A stretch of DNA of 64,000 bases, taken from the NCBI GenBank assembly GCA_034620365.1, contig JAQGEQ010000204.1:248001-312000 (forward strand). The letters run 5' to 3'. Below the pieces are notes generated by a model. It did not search any database, was not told the DNA's origin, and was given only the letters and a program-made list of their open reading frames with translations. The translations under genes and the position numbers were made by a program. Origin of the DNA: Pegea sp. RAD2-039 (lineage: Eukaryota > Chordata > Thaliacea > Salpida > Salpidae). Of the stretch, positions 51,481 through 63,265 are shown piece after piece (positions within the stretch are counted from its first letter, which is position 1; every line of letters begins with the position of its first letter).

Positions 51481-53874
51481 ATAGACTTAACTGTTAAGAA
51501 AGGGTTTAATTAAATAATTTTTTCACGGCTAACCTCTAAGTAAGTTATGCATGATAAAAAACGTTATCGATCTATCTAAAATTAATGGAACTATACCTAT
51601 ATGGTAGGTATTAGGCAAACAATTGTTAATTTTAACACAATTATTTAGATATAAAAGCTAATTTAAATTAATATTCTCAGCTTATGTTGCAATTATAAAC
51701 TTGCTGATTTAAAGTTAGAACACACACAAGTAATATTAAGGATATTTTTAAAATTAAAAAAAAAACTTATAATATGTATCATTTTTTAAGTTTACTACAT
51801 TGATTTTTAAACGTAAATGAAGCTTAAATGAAAACGACTGTGAATATACTATTTTTGACTAAATATTTGTTTCTATCGTTAGTGCTTCCCGCTACTACCT
51901 TATTTAGCAGTTTTTCATTGACGCTCACTCTAGTAAACGTTGTAGTAAATCAGCCGAAAAATCGTCTTGTCGCCTGCTATAGTTGCTCTAAGGTTTTTGT
52001 TGTTAAATGACCTAGTAGGTTTTTCAGCTTTTTTCGCGCTCTTTGTAAGTTTTCTTTTTTGATTATAATTATCTTACTTATTTTAATTGTTAAAATATTT
52101 CTAGCTTGTTGTGTGTAACTGTTGTAAAAATACATTTTATCAATTTAATTGAATTTAAAAAATAATTTTAGTTTTCTGATAATTTTATTATTTGATATTT
52201 GTTATTTATTAATTTTGGTAATATTTAAAGTATAAAAATTATTTACTGTTTATTTTATTATCATTACTTTTCTAAATCGATTTTTAAACTTACTTATATT
52301 AATTTATATGATTGTAATATAAAGTTTATAAAAATAATGTCTTTTATATGGTTATTTATAATTAATAATTTATTTGAATCCTTATAATTATTATTGATAT
52401 ATAATATACTTATTATTGAATATACTTAGTTATAAGTTGAATTGTTATTGATATTATAAGTTTTTGTTCTAAGTTGATATTTATTTTTATATATACATTT
52501 TGAAAGCATTTTTTTGAATATGTTAATTTAAATATGATTTTTTTTTAGTAAAATATATTCAGAAAAGTAAAACTAACTATACTTGAAAGCATTATCAGTA
52601 AAATGAAACTAGTTTTCATTGATAAATTTTTGCTTATAAATTTATCTTATTTTTTAACCATTTTTACCATACATACTCAATTAGAGTTTATTAAAACATT
52701 TTGTGAATTATTAAAATAGTTTAATTAAAAAATATATTTAAAACTGATAGTAAAATGTTTTATAAGGAAAATGTTGTTAAAATGAAGACATTTGGTTTTC
52801 ATAAAAATAGCTTATTTGTGTTATAAGATATTTAGTGAGCTTATATCAAGATAAATTATGTTTAGAAATAAGATCAATGTTCTTGCTATATGGTTTAAAT
52901 TTGTTAATTGAATACTAATGTTAAATTTCTAATAAAACTTTTATATATCATTTTACCAGCTAAATTTACCAAGCAAAAAATAGAGATTTTCATCATATGA
53001 CTTTCTTACTTTATTTTACTTAAAAAAAATTACTTCTAAATATTTAACAATATGCATAAGTAATTATACTTTTGTACCTTAGATACTACTTTTTTGTTAT
53101 TTCATCAAAATAACAAGATGTATATGTTATTTTTAAACTTTTTTATTCTTAATTATATTCTATTTTTAAAACTTTTGTCTATAATTTCTTATTTGAATGT
53201 AGTGAAGATTGTAATATGATACCTAATTTATTCATATTAATTGTATATCTTATAGATTGAGATAATGAGAATTATTTTAGTTATGCATATTCAATATAAT
53301 TAAATGTATATAAAAACTTTTAAATCAAGATTTTGTTTGATCTGTAATAATATATTTTTTTCTTCTATAAGTTTTCATTTTTAATCTTTTTATTTTTGTC
53401 ATGTTGTTTTGCTATCAAGTAGATATTTTTATCTTTTGCTTTTAAGTAATTTTGTTATTTATGACAACATTTTAGCCAAATTTTTAATCTTTATTGAAGC
53501 TTATGGGTCAAAGTTTATTGTATAATAATCTATTTTCTCGACTTTTATCAAGTGTTTGTTGTTACTTAGGTATATTGTATAAATTTGTTTGTTTACATTA
53601 ATTATTGGGTAAATTTATAAGACTGATATTAAAACTTGAAATTAAACAACTAGCTGATTTGATACTTTTTAAATTATTTATTCAATTTTCTAGTTTGGTT
53701 ACTTATTTTTTTTAATACTATAGTTTTATTAATTTATAGTTCTTACATATAATTGTTTATTTTTGATACATTTTTGTATTTCAAATAATCGCTTTTATTT
53801 TTACTAAATGACTTATATGAGGTGTAAACATAAACTGTTGGTTTCATATAGATGCAACTTAACTTTATTTGATC
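51481..53874. other. Very AT-rich intergenic stretch
   Basis: About 2.4 kb, one of the most AT-rich parts of the window, with long T/A runs and no supported gene. Immediately upstream of RNASEH2C a ttcatatag acceptor-like site ends at 53851, 23 bases before its ATG. Confidence 0.5.
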
Positions 53875-54267
53875 ATGAGTATAAAAATTATTTATAAAAA
53901 AGATTTTTGTCCAGAACAAAAGTTACAACACCTGCCATGTAAAATTATGAAGGATGGTAAAGCCAACATTTCTACATATTTTAGTATAAAAGAAAAAGAA
54001 GATGAGCAAATAGCTACTTTTAGGGGTAGACCATTGAATGGAAAATTAATTTCTGTGCCTGACAATTACATTGGAGTAATATTAGAAACAAAAGATGGCT
54101 CAAACTCTGAAAGCTCTGATTCCACAACTTTTCAAGCTGTTAGCCAATTCAAAGAAATAACAAACTGGCATTTAGGTTCAAGAGTAGGGTCATCTCAGAA
54201 GCTGGAAATGGCTTGTTGTACTTGGATAAATGATATTTCATCAGCTATTCATGATCCTATAGAGTAG
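53875..54267 (+). CDS. RNASEH2C: Ribonuclease H2 subunit C
   Basis: Non-catalytic subunit of the heterotrimeric RNase H2, which removes ribonucleotides from DNA and degrades RNA:DNA hybrids in the nucleus. One intronless frame of 130 residues (human 164). It shows the family order: LQHLPCKIMKDGKANISTYF, then the signature TFRGRPLNGKLISVPDNYIG followed by VILE, an acidic/Ser-rich loop (SNSESSDS), and a C-terminal strand-helix part (EITNWHLG, TWINDISSAIHDPIE). The short length comes from a shorter N-terminus and loop. The ATG at 53875 fits; the frame extends upstream only two codons. Stop lies 192 bp before the DEPTOR ATG on the same strand. Confidence 0.9.
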   Translation: MSIKIIYKKDFCPEQKLQHLPCKIMKDGKANISTYFSIKEKEDEQIATFRGRPLNGKLISVPDNYIGVILETKDGSNSESSDSTTFQAVSQFKEITNWHLGSRVGSSQKLEMACCTWINDISSAIHDPIE

Positions 54268-54459
54268 TTTTGTTAAAGCTGCTTGTTACTTATAGAAGAT
54301 TTTAGATTTTTTTGACACTTGTTTTTTAGTTTGTTAAATGAAGCATCAAATCATATTGTTATGAACTTATTTTTTGATATGGTTTGTTATCCAGTTCTAA
54401 ACTTTTCATTCTTTTTAGCTTAGTCATTTAAGTCTACGCAAGTAAAATTTTTTGTCAAA

Positions 54460-57400
54460 ATGGCACTTTTAGCCTCGCGTGCTAAAAAAGCTGATCTTGT
54501 TGTATTCTCAGAAATTCTCAGGTATAACTTAATATTGTTATTTGTGATTTTGTTCTATAAATGAATCTATTTCGATAAATTGAATTGTTTATTGGTTTTA
54601 AATACTCAGTTAACTTACTTTTAATTTGAGTTTATAATTTCGTTAAACTATTTACAACTAAAGTATATAAACTTTAAAGTTAACAATGATTTCATTTTGT
54701 ACAAATTTTTACAGATCTAAAATGATCAAAGAAAACCCTCCTCTAATTAGACATCGAAGGAACTTCTTTAAAAGCTTTCCAAACGTTTTTGTTGCATCTG
54801 AAGCTCTTGAATGGACTTGTAAGACTCTTACAATATCCTTTCCCGCAGATTCTGGTAATATTAGTTGTTTTCAAGCAACTAATGAGACAGAGCTGAACAA
54901 ATCCTATTTTTTTAGATGATCACAGTGAAGAAAATATTTGTAATTCTTTGAGTTCAATGAATAGTACTGGAGATTTTATTAGCTACAATCAAGCTATAGT
55001 TCTCTTTCAAAAGCTGCTAGATGCTGGTATTCTGAAGAGTACAGCTTCTGGTAATTATTTATTCATTTGTTACAAAAATTTATTTTCAATTTAGAAAATT
55101 ATTTTTTATAAAATTAGAATTTGTTCTGTTATTTTAGAAATATTTCATTTAGAGATATCTGTTGAGATGTTTTTAAATCAATCTTTTTTATTTTACTATT
55201 ATCAATCAAACTGAAATTATTGAAATAGGAAAACGAATTGAAGAATTCCAACCAGCCAAATCATTTTTCAAATTTGCTGTTGACGATGAAAAATGCGACA
55301 ACTTCATCAAAAGCATCGCACTAGGATTTCGTCTCTATAACTCGTAAGTTAAAAACCTAAACAACAACTGAGTCAAGCAATCCTTGCTTTCTCCTTAAGC
55401 ACAGGAGATTATGTTGCCAGAGTAGCTACTACTAGTTTATTTCCTCCTCATTTATTTCAACTTTATTTTCTGATCAGTTGTTCAATCAGTCTGTACTTAA
55501 ATAAAAACCACTTAATGATGGGATTTCAGTTTTGTTTACTTAAAACTCTGTGAATGAAGATGTGTTTACTTTTGAAATGTTTGTAGTATTTGGTTATGTA
55601 AAAAAGTTTTTTTTTCAGTGCTAATAACGTTGAACCATCTTTGTTTCACCGAGTTTGCTCTTTGGGACAATTTGTATCAGATGAAAGTCTTCAAGCTCAT
55701 GAAATAGTTGATTGGGTATGTGAACATTGCAATACAGACAGAAACACAGCAATCAATTTGGCTAACCACATGCTCAACAACTCTGTAATTTGTCCAGGTT
55801 AGCTTCAAACACATTTTCTATCAGATTTCTTTAGTTTTCTTCGAATTTATCTTCAATACATCATCATCATTGTCAAGCTGAAATTATTTGTTTTATCATC
55901 AGTTTGACATTATTAAAAAAATCTTCAATTTTCAATCAATTTTTTTCTTCTATGTTGAAAATAAATAATCATTTTTAAAAACAAAATAAAGCCGAAGTCT
56001 CCACAAACAATTAACATATACTTTTGCTTTATGAGTTTTATAGATTGTTTAAAATGTTATTCTTTATTATTATTTTAAAGAACATTTTATAGAATTAGTT
56101 CTTTTAAACAATCCACTAGACTTGAAGTTGACTAGTTTTGTTGTACTTCTTGTTGGGTTTTACAGTAAATTATCAAACTAATAAACAATCAACTGTTGGT
56201 TTTATGTTTGTATTTTTCGATGTTAAAACTGCTTTCAATAATTTGAAAATTCGTTTCTAACATTAAGTAAATATTGCAATAAGCAAACACATCAATATAA
56301 ATTTAGATTTACCAGAATTCAGATAAGTTTTTTTCAAATTACACAATTTCAAATTCTTTTTTCAATGAACATTTGTGAAACTCAACAATAGAAGACCCCT
56401 CAGCAACCACCAGTAGTGAAGCTCATGGCTACTATCACTTTTTCTTCTTCTCTTTACATTATTTTCTAACAAATTTATCAAATAGTTGCATCATGAAAGC
56501 TAGCGGGACAACTTTTACTATACTTTTGGTTAATTCTTCTGTTTACACTTCTTGCTTTTATCTTTTAGTCATCAAATAATTTATTTTTATAAGTTTTCCA
56601 AGTGTTTTCAAAGCTGACAACTTAGTAGACAGCCTGCAACAAGCGATTTATTTAATAATAAAATCATCATTGTACTTCATCTGCCATCAGCTACTATCGT
56701 CTTTTACTCTTTTGTCATCTGTTGTTGCGGTTTACAATTTCAAGTACTGGAAAAACCTACACTATCTGTTCTCTAGTACTTGTTATGTAAACTTTTATAT
56801 TATGTTCGACTTTTCTGCATATCCTATCTCGTAAAAACTAAAATCTGTTTAAACTGCCATCAAAACTTGTTGAAAATTTGGATTTTAGTTTTAATTAAGT
56901 TAAATTTAATCACTTATTTTGAGTATTTGTAAACTGAATTTGTTTATTCAAATTTTCATTTGAATACTGTTAGTAAAGAAATGTTTTGAGTGATATATTC
57001 AGTAAATATTTACTGATTCACACACCCATATTTACTAAATAGTACTACAAACTCGCTTTTTTATCTAACTCCTTATCTCTTTTCGGCTTGTAGTATTCTT
57101 GTAATCGACTTTTATTTATTTATCTCCTTAGCAGCTGCTTCATCAAAATATTCCCAGACTTGCCCAGTAACGACCCGCTGCTGATGTTGTTGTATCAAAA
57201 CACTTTCTTAGCAACTTGACTTTTCACCTGCTTGCAATTTACAAGCAGTTTGATTTTATCGATTTTTGACATTTGACTTTTTGTTTGTAGTTCATTATGC
57301 AGTCTCGCAGTTTGTGGATAATTCACATTTCTACATATTCTCAATCGATTTCACCAAAAATGATGTCAACATCTCACATTTGTTGAATGAAAACTGTCCT

Positions 57401-58772
57401 CATACAATCCCTCAAAGAAAAACCACCAGGTTGGTGTGCTTGAAGATGTTTTGATAATCGAATTTCTTGCTGCTTCATTTTTCAAATATATTTATAAAAG
57501 ATTTTAAGATGTAATCGACTTAAGAGCTAAAGGGAGGAAGACAGTTAATCTGTTAATCTGTTTGATATCAGCACCTTGTATACACGGTGCATCCTTTTAG
57601 CTTTTGAAGTATCCCACGCAACCCTCACTTTGACGTATTTGCATCTCTACTTTTCATACTTTGAGATTAGTCCGACCCATTTACTACTTTAAACCATACA
57701 ATTTCTCAATTGATGATCAGGGGTACCAAGTACTTGCCTGCCCTCAGCTCTCATCTGAAGATTTTCAAACTAATCTTTATCATAAAACATAAGCTTCACG
57801 CGGTCGTCACCACCTTCGGCCACCAGTTTGTCTACAAGTCACTACCCACAAGATCTCATCACGCTCACACCTCCTCCACCTAATCAACATCAACAGCTTG
57901 GAATCTTTTCCAACTCTTCTTCGCCTTTTAGCAAAATGCGAATTGATAACTTCAAAGGAGTAATATTTTTACAAACCAAATTTACTGCGTCCATTTTCCA
58001 ACTTATTCTGCATCCTCATCTTTTCCTATCTTCAGATTTGCTTCCGCATTCTTCCCATTTTCATCCCGACACTGCTTAGTAGTGTCGGGAAGGAAATAGA
58101 AAGACTGCAAAGAACTAGGATCATTTACAGCCATGACTTGAACATCATCATTTGCAGAGCTCTTCCAACATACGAGTCGCTACTAAACAGCGACGGAAGT
58201 GTAACGAAAGCAGCTCTCCAACATCCACAAGCTCCTTTCATCAAGCGAAATTATAAAGTGATTCCAGATGGATGCGGATATGGATTTTGTGTACGCGGAG
58301 ATGGACCATGCTTCGTCAAAATTGTCGACCCGGATAGTCCAGCCGGTAAAGCTGGTTTAAGAGTAAGTGACGACGGCGGTCACGTGACACAATTCTCAAC
58401 ATTTTATCTACTAATAGGAGTACCAGTACATCACTAGCATCAATGGAACAAGTGTGCTTGATATGAAGTACCTTTCTGTTGAAGATCTCATCATCTCAGG
58501 ACCCCGTAGACTTCAGATCTCAGTTCTTGAAAGAAAAGAGATAATAACAAATTCAGTCGAGGTATTTAGTCAACTTCCGCCGGCTTTTGATGTCAATTAA
58601 CCCGCCAACTTGTTTTCAGGAGTCCGATAAGGTATTGGAGACTCCATCTATATCTACAACTACATCTAATGAAGCTTATCCATCTCCTTTACCCTCACCT
58701 CAATCTTGGCTAATTAAGTCATCACAAAGTCCCTATTCTCAGTACCGCTCGCCCCATATGGACCTGCGGTGA
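54460..58772 (+). CDS. DEPTOR: DEP domain-containing mTOR-interacting protein
   Basis: Inhibitor of mTORC1/mTORC2 built of two DEP domains and a PDZ domain that binds mTOR. Exons 54460-54521, 54715-54854, 54916-55050, 55229-55343, 55619-55797, 57291-57429, 58158-58362, 58418-58561 and 58620-58772 close to 423 residues (human 409). DEP1 (about 18-95) has PLIRHRRNFFKSFPNVFVAS and ALEW; DEP2 (about 125-225) has LFHRVCSLGQFVSD and AHEIVDWVCEH. The PDZ (about 290-372) shows GYGFCVRGDGPCFVKIVD, SPAGKAGLR and VEDLIISGPRRLQISVLE, closely like vertebrate DEPTOR. Unlike vertebrates, about 50 Ser/Pro-rich residues follow the PDZ. The linker before the PDZ may be longer if the acceptor at 58130 or an extra exon is used. 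Human DEPTOR degradation depends on a linker degron; none is recognised here. Confidence 0.93.
57827..57959 (+). other. Possible cassette exon in the DEPTOR linker
   Basis: Within the intron before the PDZ exon an open frame starts after a ccaccag acceptor and reads STSHYPQDLITLTPPPPNQH and onward, a Pro/Gln/Ser-rich linker-like sequence. It enters in the right phase. With the good donor at 57960 (GGA|GTAATA) it is 133 nt and would shift the frame; with the weak donor at 57989 it is 162 nt and stays in frame. Functional status unknown. Confidence 0.35.
58064..58090. other. Perfect 10-bp stem, 7-nt loop inverted repeat
   Basis: TCCCGACACT and its exact reverse complement AGTGTCGGGA flank the loop gcttagt. 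It lies 40 bp before a candidate acceptor (58130) and 67 bp before the acceptor used for the PDZ exon (58157) of DEPTOR. In the transcript it would form a stable hairpin, unusually GC-rich for this DNA. No known motif (not a histone stem-loop). Confidence 0.75.
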
Positions 58773-61700
58773 CGTCATGGAAGCACGTTTTGAGGCGATT
58801 CAGATGAAAAGCGATGAAAGCCTGAAAATTGTTGCGCAACTTTTTGTATTTGTTTCTTCATCACTTTACTTTCAGGTGTCGAATCAACGATGACGTCATC
58901 ACCATGATGTCATCGAATCTTGTTTACAAATTGGCACTTTGTTGTTTTTCTCGTTTTTCGTTGACCGCAAATTATGATCTTTGTTTCGAGCCGAGTTCTT
59001 TCTCGACCTCCTCTTAAAGCCTGATTTGAATCAGTGATGATATAAATATTTATTTGCTGGTTTCCAACAAAAAATAATTGAATAAAATTTCTATTTCTAC
59101 ATTGTAATGATTCGTCGAATTACTTGTAAAAGTCACAAAATAGATTTCTCGATTTGATCAATCAAATATTTGTGAAAAAGAAAAGACTAGATTGAAGAGT
59201 TGACTACCAGTAAGTTGAAGCCCACTACCTTCGAATATCAACCACAAAACTTGTTTGTTCTCAAAGTGTTTGCAGGTCAAGATGCACCTCATCTGAAGTT
59301 TACTTCAAATTATGTTCTTTAACCAGAGACAGGATTGCTTGCTGCATTTAGACAAACTGACAAGTATTCCTTCAATTGAAATCACGATAAAGTCGATTAA
59401 ATGATGAAGTGAAAGTATTATCTGTCTCGTGATGATAGACAAGACGTGTCGACAAAATACGTAAAGAAACAAACATATTTGTTGTCTAGTTGTGTGAGAA
59501 AGTTGAATTACATCAGACAATCACCATTTGTTCATGTTTTTCAACTTTTTAAAAATCAATTATTCTTAGATCACGAAATTTTCCTGTTATCCACATTTGA
59601 TAAAACTTTTTATAATTACATCTTAAGCTTTATGCTTGAATTAATTTTCATAAATCTACAATTATAACTTCATGAATAATAACTTCTTTCTACATATTAT
59701 TGTATGCGGCTTTTCTTAATATTTTTTCAAAGATTTATTATTTATCTTCAATAAATCTCAACTTACAAAGATTTAATTTACAATTAATTGAAACTACTTT
59801 TTCATCAATAAAATTTTTTACATTTTTTTGGTTATTAATTTTGGATTAATATCTAAATTTCTAGATCTAATAAACTTGCTGTAGGCTAGAGTTTAAAGAT
59901 AATCTTCTAATAAGAAATCTTTGAGTTCAACCAGGTTTAAATAACTTAAGTTCAGTATCATTTGTAAGAACTCTTCAAAAATGACTCTTTAAAATGTTTA
60001 AATCAAAAGATTGTTTGCAGTAATAAGGAAAAACTCGATAAGTAGAAAATTAACTGAATATTTTCAGTCAAACTTATTATTTGCTAAAAATGTTTCTATA
60101 AATTATCCAAGAAATTTTTTTTTGTATTTTTCAAATTTGTACTAAACAATTTATGAATAAATAATATGAAATATCTATCAAAATTTTATGAAGCTTGTAT
60201 CTTTAAAGATACTTCTATTATGTAAGCTAATCATTGATTTGAACTCAGTGCAGTGCTCGTCACAACAAACAACATTAACTTTAACCATCATCATCAGACT
60301 AAACTTATATTATTTGTTTGTGGACTTTTGCAATGGTTGATTTGCAGCAAATCTATAAGACTAGGTCAGAGTACGTCAAGAATGACAATAAAAAAATTAA
60401 TTTATAATCTAGTAATGGTGTAGTTGACGTATTTTAAATTATGACAAGAAAGAAAAAGTCATATCTGATGATATCTGTCAAATACCAATGATTAATTTTC
60501 AATTCAAACAATTGAATTCTACATTAGGTATTTTTATTTATTGTCTCTACTTATATTGGTTGTTTTTTGTCTTAAAAACCCTCCATCAAGTATTTGATAG
60601 ATTTATTATTTAGTCTTTTACATTTTAACCTATTTACAGATTAAAAAATATCGTTGTGTAATATTATCAGCAAAGTTAAAAGCGACCTCAAATATTTCCC
60701 ATACAAAAATTGTGCTTTTATCTCTAAATGATAAAGGAAATAATATTGTAAAAGAAAAAATTCTTTAAAAACTTTTCTCATATGATTTATCAAGCTTTAA
60801 AAATGTAGCAAACTTTGATATAACAAGCTTTAAAAACAGAATTTATTGAAATACTTTGCAAAATTCTCATTCAAAAGCAATTTTGCTTGAGTTTATGAAC
60901 AATTAACTCAAAAATCGTTAAAAGCTTTTTAAAATAAAGATATAAAAGCTGTTATGAACCGGGTTTAAGTATTATTGGAAGATAAGTTACATAATTGTTA
61001 ACAAACTTTACCGGAAGTTTTACACAAAAACTCTTGATTTCATTTAAGCGGTGACGAATGAAGAACTTTCAAGTATTTTTATAATAAGATCTCTAAGATC
61101 TGTATGACCAGCTTAGAATTAGGGTAAATCAATTAGTAAATGTTTATTTAATGTACTTTGTGGTTTCAATCTACTTTTTTGTGTACATAGGTAAAATAAT
61201 GTTTTGTTTGTCAAATTAAAAACGCTTAAGTCACAAATAATTTATATAGATAACTAATGGGATTTAATGATACAAAGTTTGTAGAAGTAAACTTTTCAAT
61301 AACTGTCTCCTCCTGAGCATTTAATGTCGATGTTTTTATAACGTCTTTTTAACATCGAATTTTAAAGTTTACGTGGTTCAAGAGATATTTAGCATTGAAG
61401 AATAGATAATTTCTTAAATACTTTTAGCTCAGTCGTCTGTGAAAGCTCAAAAAAACTAATCGATAAGGTTTTCTAAATATTTTTCTTTTAAAGCCAAAAT
61501 TACAACCAAAAATCTTTCATGATTGTGATTAACCGCTGGTATTTGTATTTTCAATCACTTATCTTCTAGAATGTAATTTAGTTTAGTTTTTAATTGAAAG
61601 AATTAAACGAGAAGAATGGTTAAAAAATCTTATATAATCTTGATTGCTGCAGACAATTGCAGACAAATCTAACATGTCTTCATTTGATGAAAATTTGCTT

Positions 61701-62384
61701 TTTTTATTATTTGATAAAATTAAATGTGAGATATTAACTTTTATAATGCTCAGTTTTTTAATGTTTTTAATTTACTAAAAATTTATGAACTTTGTAAAGT
61801 TTGAAAATAAAAACAAATCTCCAAAAAAGGTTATACAACTAAAAACTAAACTTAGTTGTTGTTAATTATATGAAGATTTAATTGAATTTAATCATACAGT
61901 TTAATTTCTTAAATTAAACTTACAATTTTTAAATTAAATTGATAATCAAAAATTTTAAACGCATTTTAATAAACTATCTCAATAAGGAAGTAAAAAATGA
62001 GGCGTTTCATAGCCACGTCTGCGGTTTGTTATGTCAGAATTAGGTTTCCAGAAGAAAGTTCTTACCACACTTGAAAAGTTTGTGTAAGCTGCGTACTTTG
62101 AAACCACCGTTTTTTTGATAAATATTTTTTATTCAACTTTTTAAGTAAATTTAACTAAATATATTTTTACGAAACAATAAGTATACAAACTTTTGTTTTT
62201 CTTTAAATAGTTTAACTATCTGATAAAGTTTTTTGTAAATTTATACTTTTTGTTGTTAGATTGTAATGTCAATGTGATTATGTAAATTTGTTACTTTCTT
62301 AGAAGCAGTTATTTGGGGTTAAAATTACTTTAGGTATCGTAATTTTCAAATACATTGTGTATGTTTACAGTTCGATTAAGACTA
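58773..62384. other. DEPTOR 3'UTR, then gene-poor AT-rich DNA
   Basis: DEPTOR's 3' end probably uses the AATAAA at about 59081. TGACGTCA palindromes occur at 58770 (overlapping the stop codon) and 58891, with a related tgatgtca at 58905. Beyond about 59100 no gene, RNA or repeat is recognised for over 3 kb. Confidence 0.5.
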
Positions 62385-62394
62385 AAAATGTCTT

Positions 62395-63265
62395 TAAATG
62401 ATCCTCAAGCTCTACATCAGCTGGGTTTTATCTAAACAGCAGCAAAATTTCCCGATATCTGGTCATTAAATATTTGGGCATCTTCACATCTCAGGATTTG
62501 AAATGGACTCACCACATAAATTATTTATTCAGAATTGGCTCATCTACTTCATACCAAACTCTCGATTCTTTTAAGACCAGAAATATTTGGATTCTACTGA
62601 AACTTTCACCACATACATCCGCCCGAAAAGTTCAACTTTTCCCTAAAGAGTTTATACCTTAAAAAAGATATTGAAAAAAACTTAAATATATTGAATTTTT
62701 TTGGGAAAGCTAATCTTATATGTGGTATCCCTTTTCGTAGTACAAAGACTGTCTCTATATGCTCAATATTAAGTCTCTCCATCTCTCAACACCCTTTCTT
62801 CAACCTCTTACCAGTATTTAATTTATAAATGGTTTCTTTCATCTTAACTTCAATGAATTTATTAAGGATTAAAATCTTTTAAAGGTCCTCATAGTTTTGT
62901 CATTCAAAATTAAGCCACTCAACGGCTTTAAATTTACCTAGTAACTAACCTTTTTCAATAGGATAACCACAGTTTGGAATAGTCTTTACGACTCCAACAC
63001 TACATCAAAGTCTATCATCTAGTTTTCAGTTTTGATAAAACATCATTTAAGTAATTTCGTCAACAGGCGAGTTATTATCAGTTTCTTCACTTATTTTCAA
63101 TTTATAACCTACACCTCTGCATTCTTCCTATTTTTTCGACATCAATTTATGTTAAACTGTGGTACTTCACATTTCTTTCCACTGTCCTATTGCATTGTTT
63201 GCTATAAAAGCTATATAACTCGCATTTACATCAAGGATTTAAATAAAATAAATAAAATGTCATTT
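62395..63265 (+). mobile_element. Fossil LINE, 3' part (RT thumb, ORF2 C-terminus and tail)
   Basis: Frame-broken LINE ORF2 end. From about 62425: YLNSSKISRYLVIKYLGIF, followed by SQDLKWTHHINYL, the classic thumb motif (FKYLGV..S.DLKW..HI). Then come degraded pieces (ICSILSLSISQHPFF, about 62755-62800) and TFFNRITTVWNSLYDSN (about 62950-63000), matching the FFNR....WNSLP motif at the end of ORF2 in CR1/L2/jockey-type elements. IKHHLSNFVNRR (about 63033-63070) is the usual terminal helix. The element closes with an aaataaaataaataaaatg tail at 63240-63258, like the short-repeat 3' ends of such LINEs. Confidence 0.8.

Noticed and set aside
57260-57454. Open frame extending upstream and downstream of the sixth DEPTOR exon
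   Set aside because: The exon is bounded by a clear acceptor (57290) and donor (57430); the extra codons are intronic.
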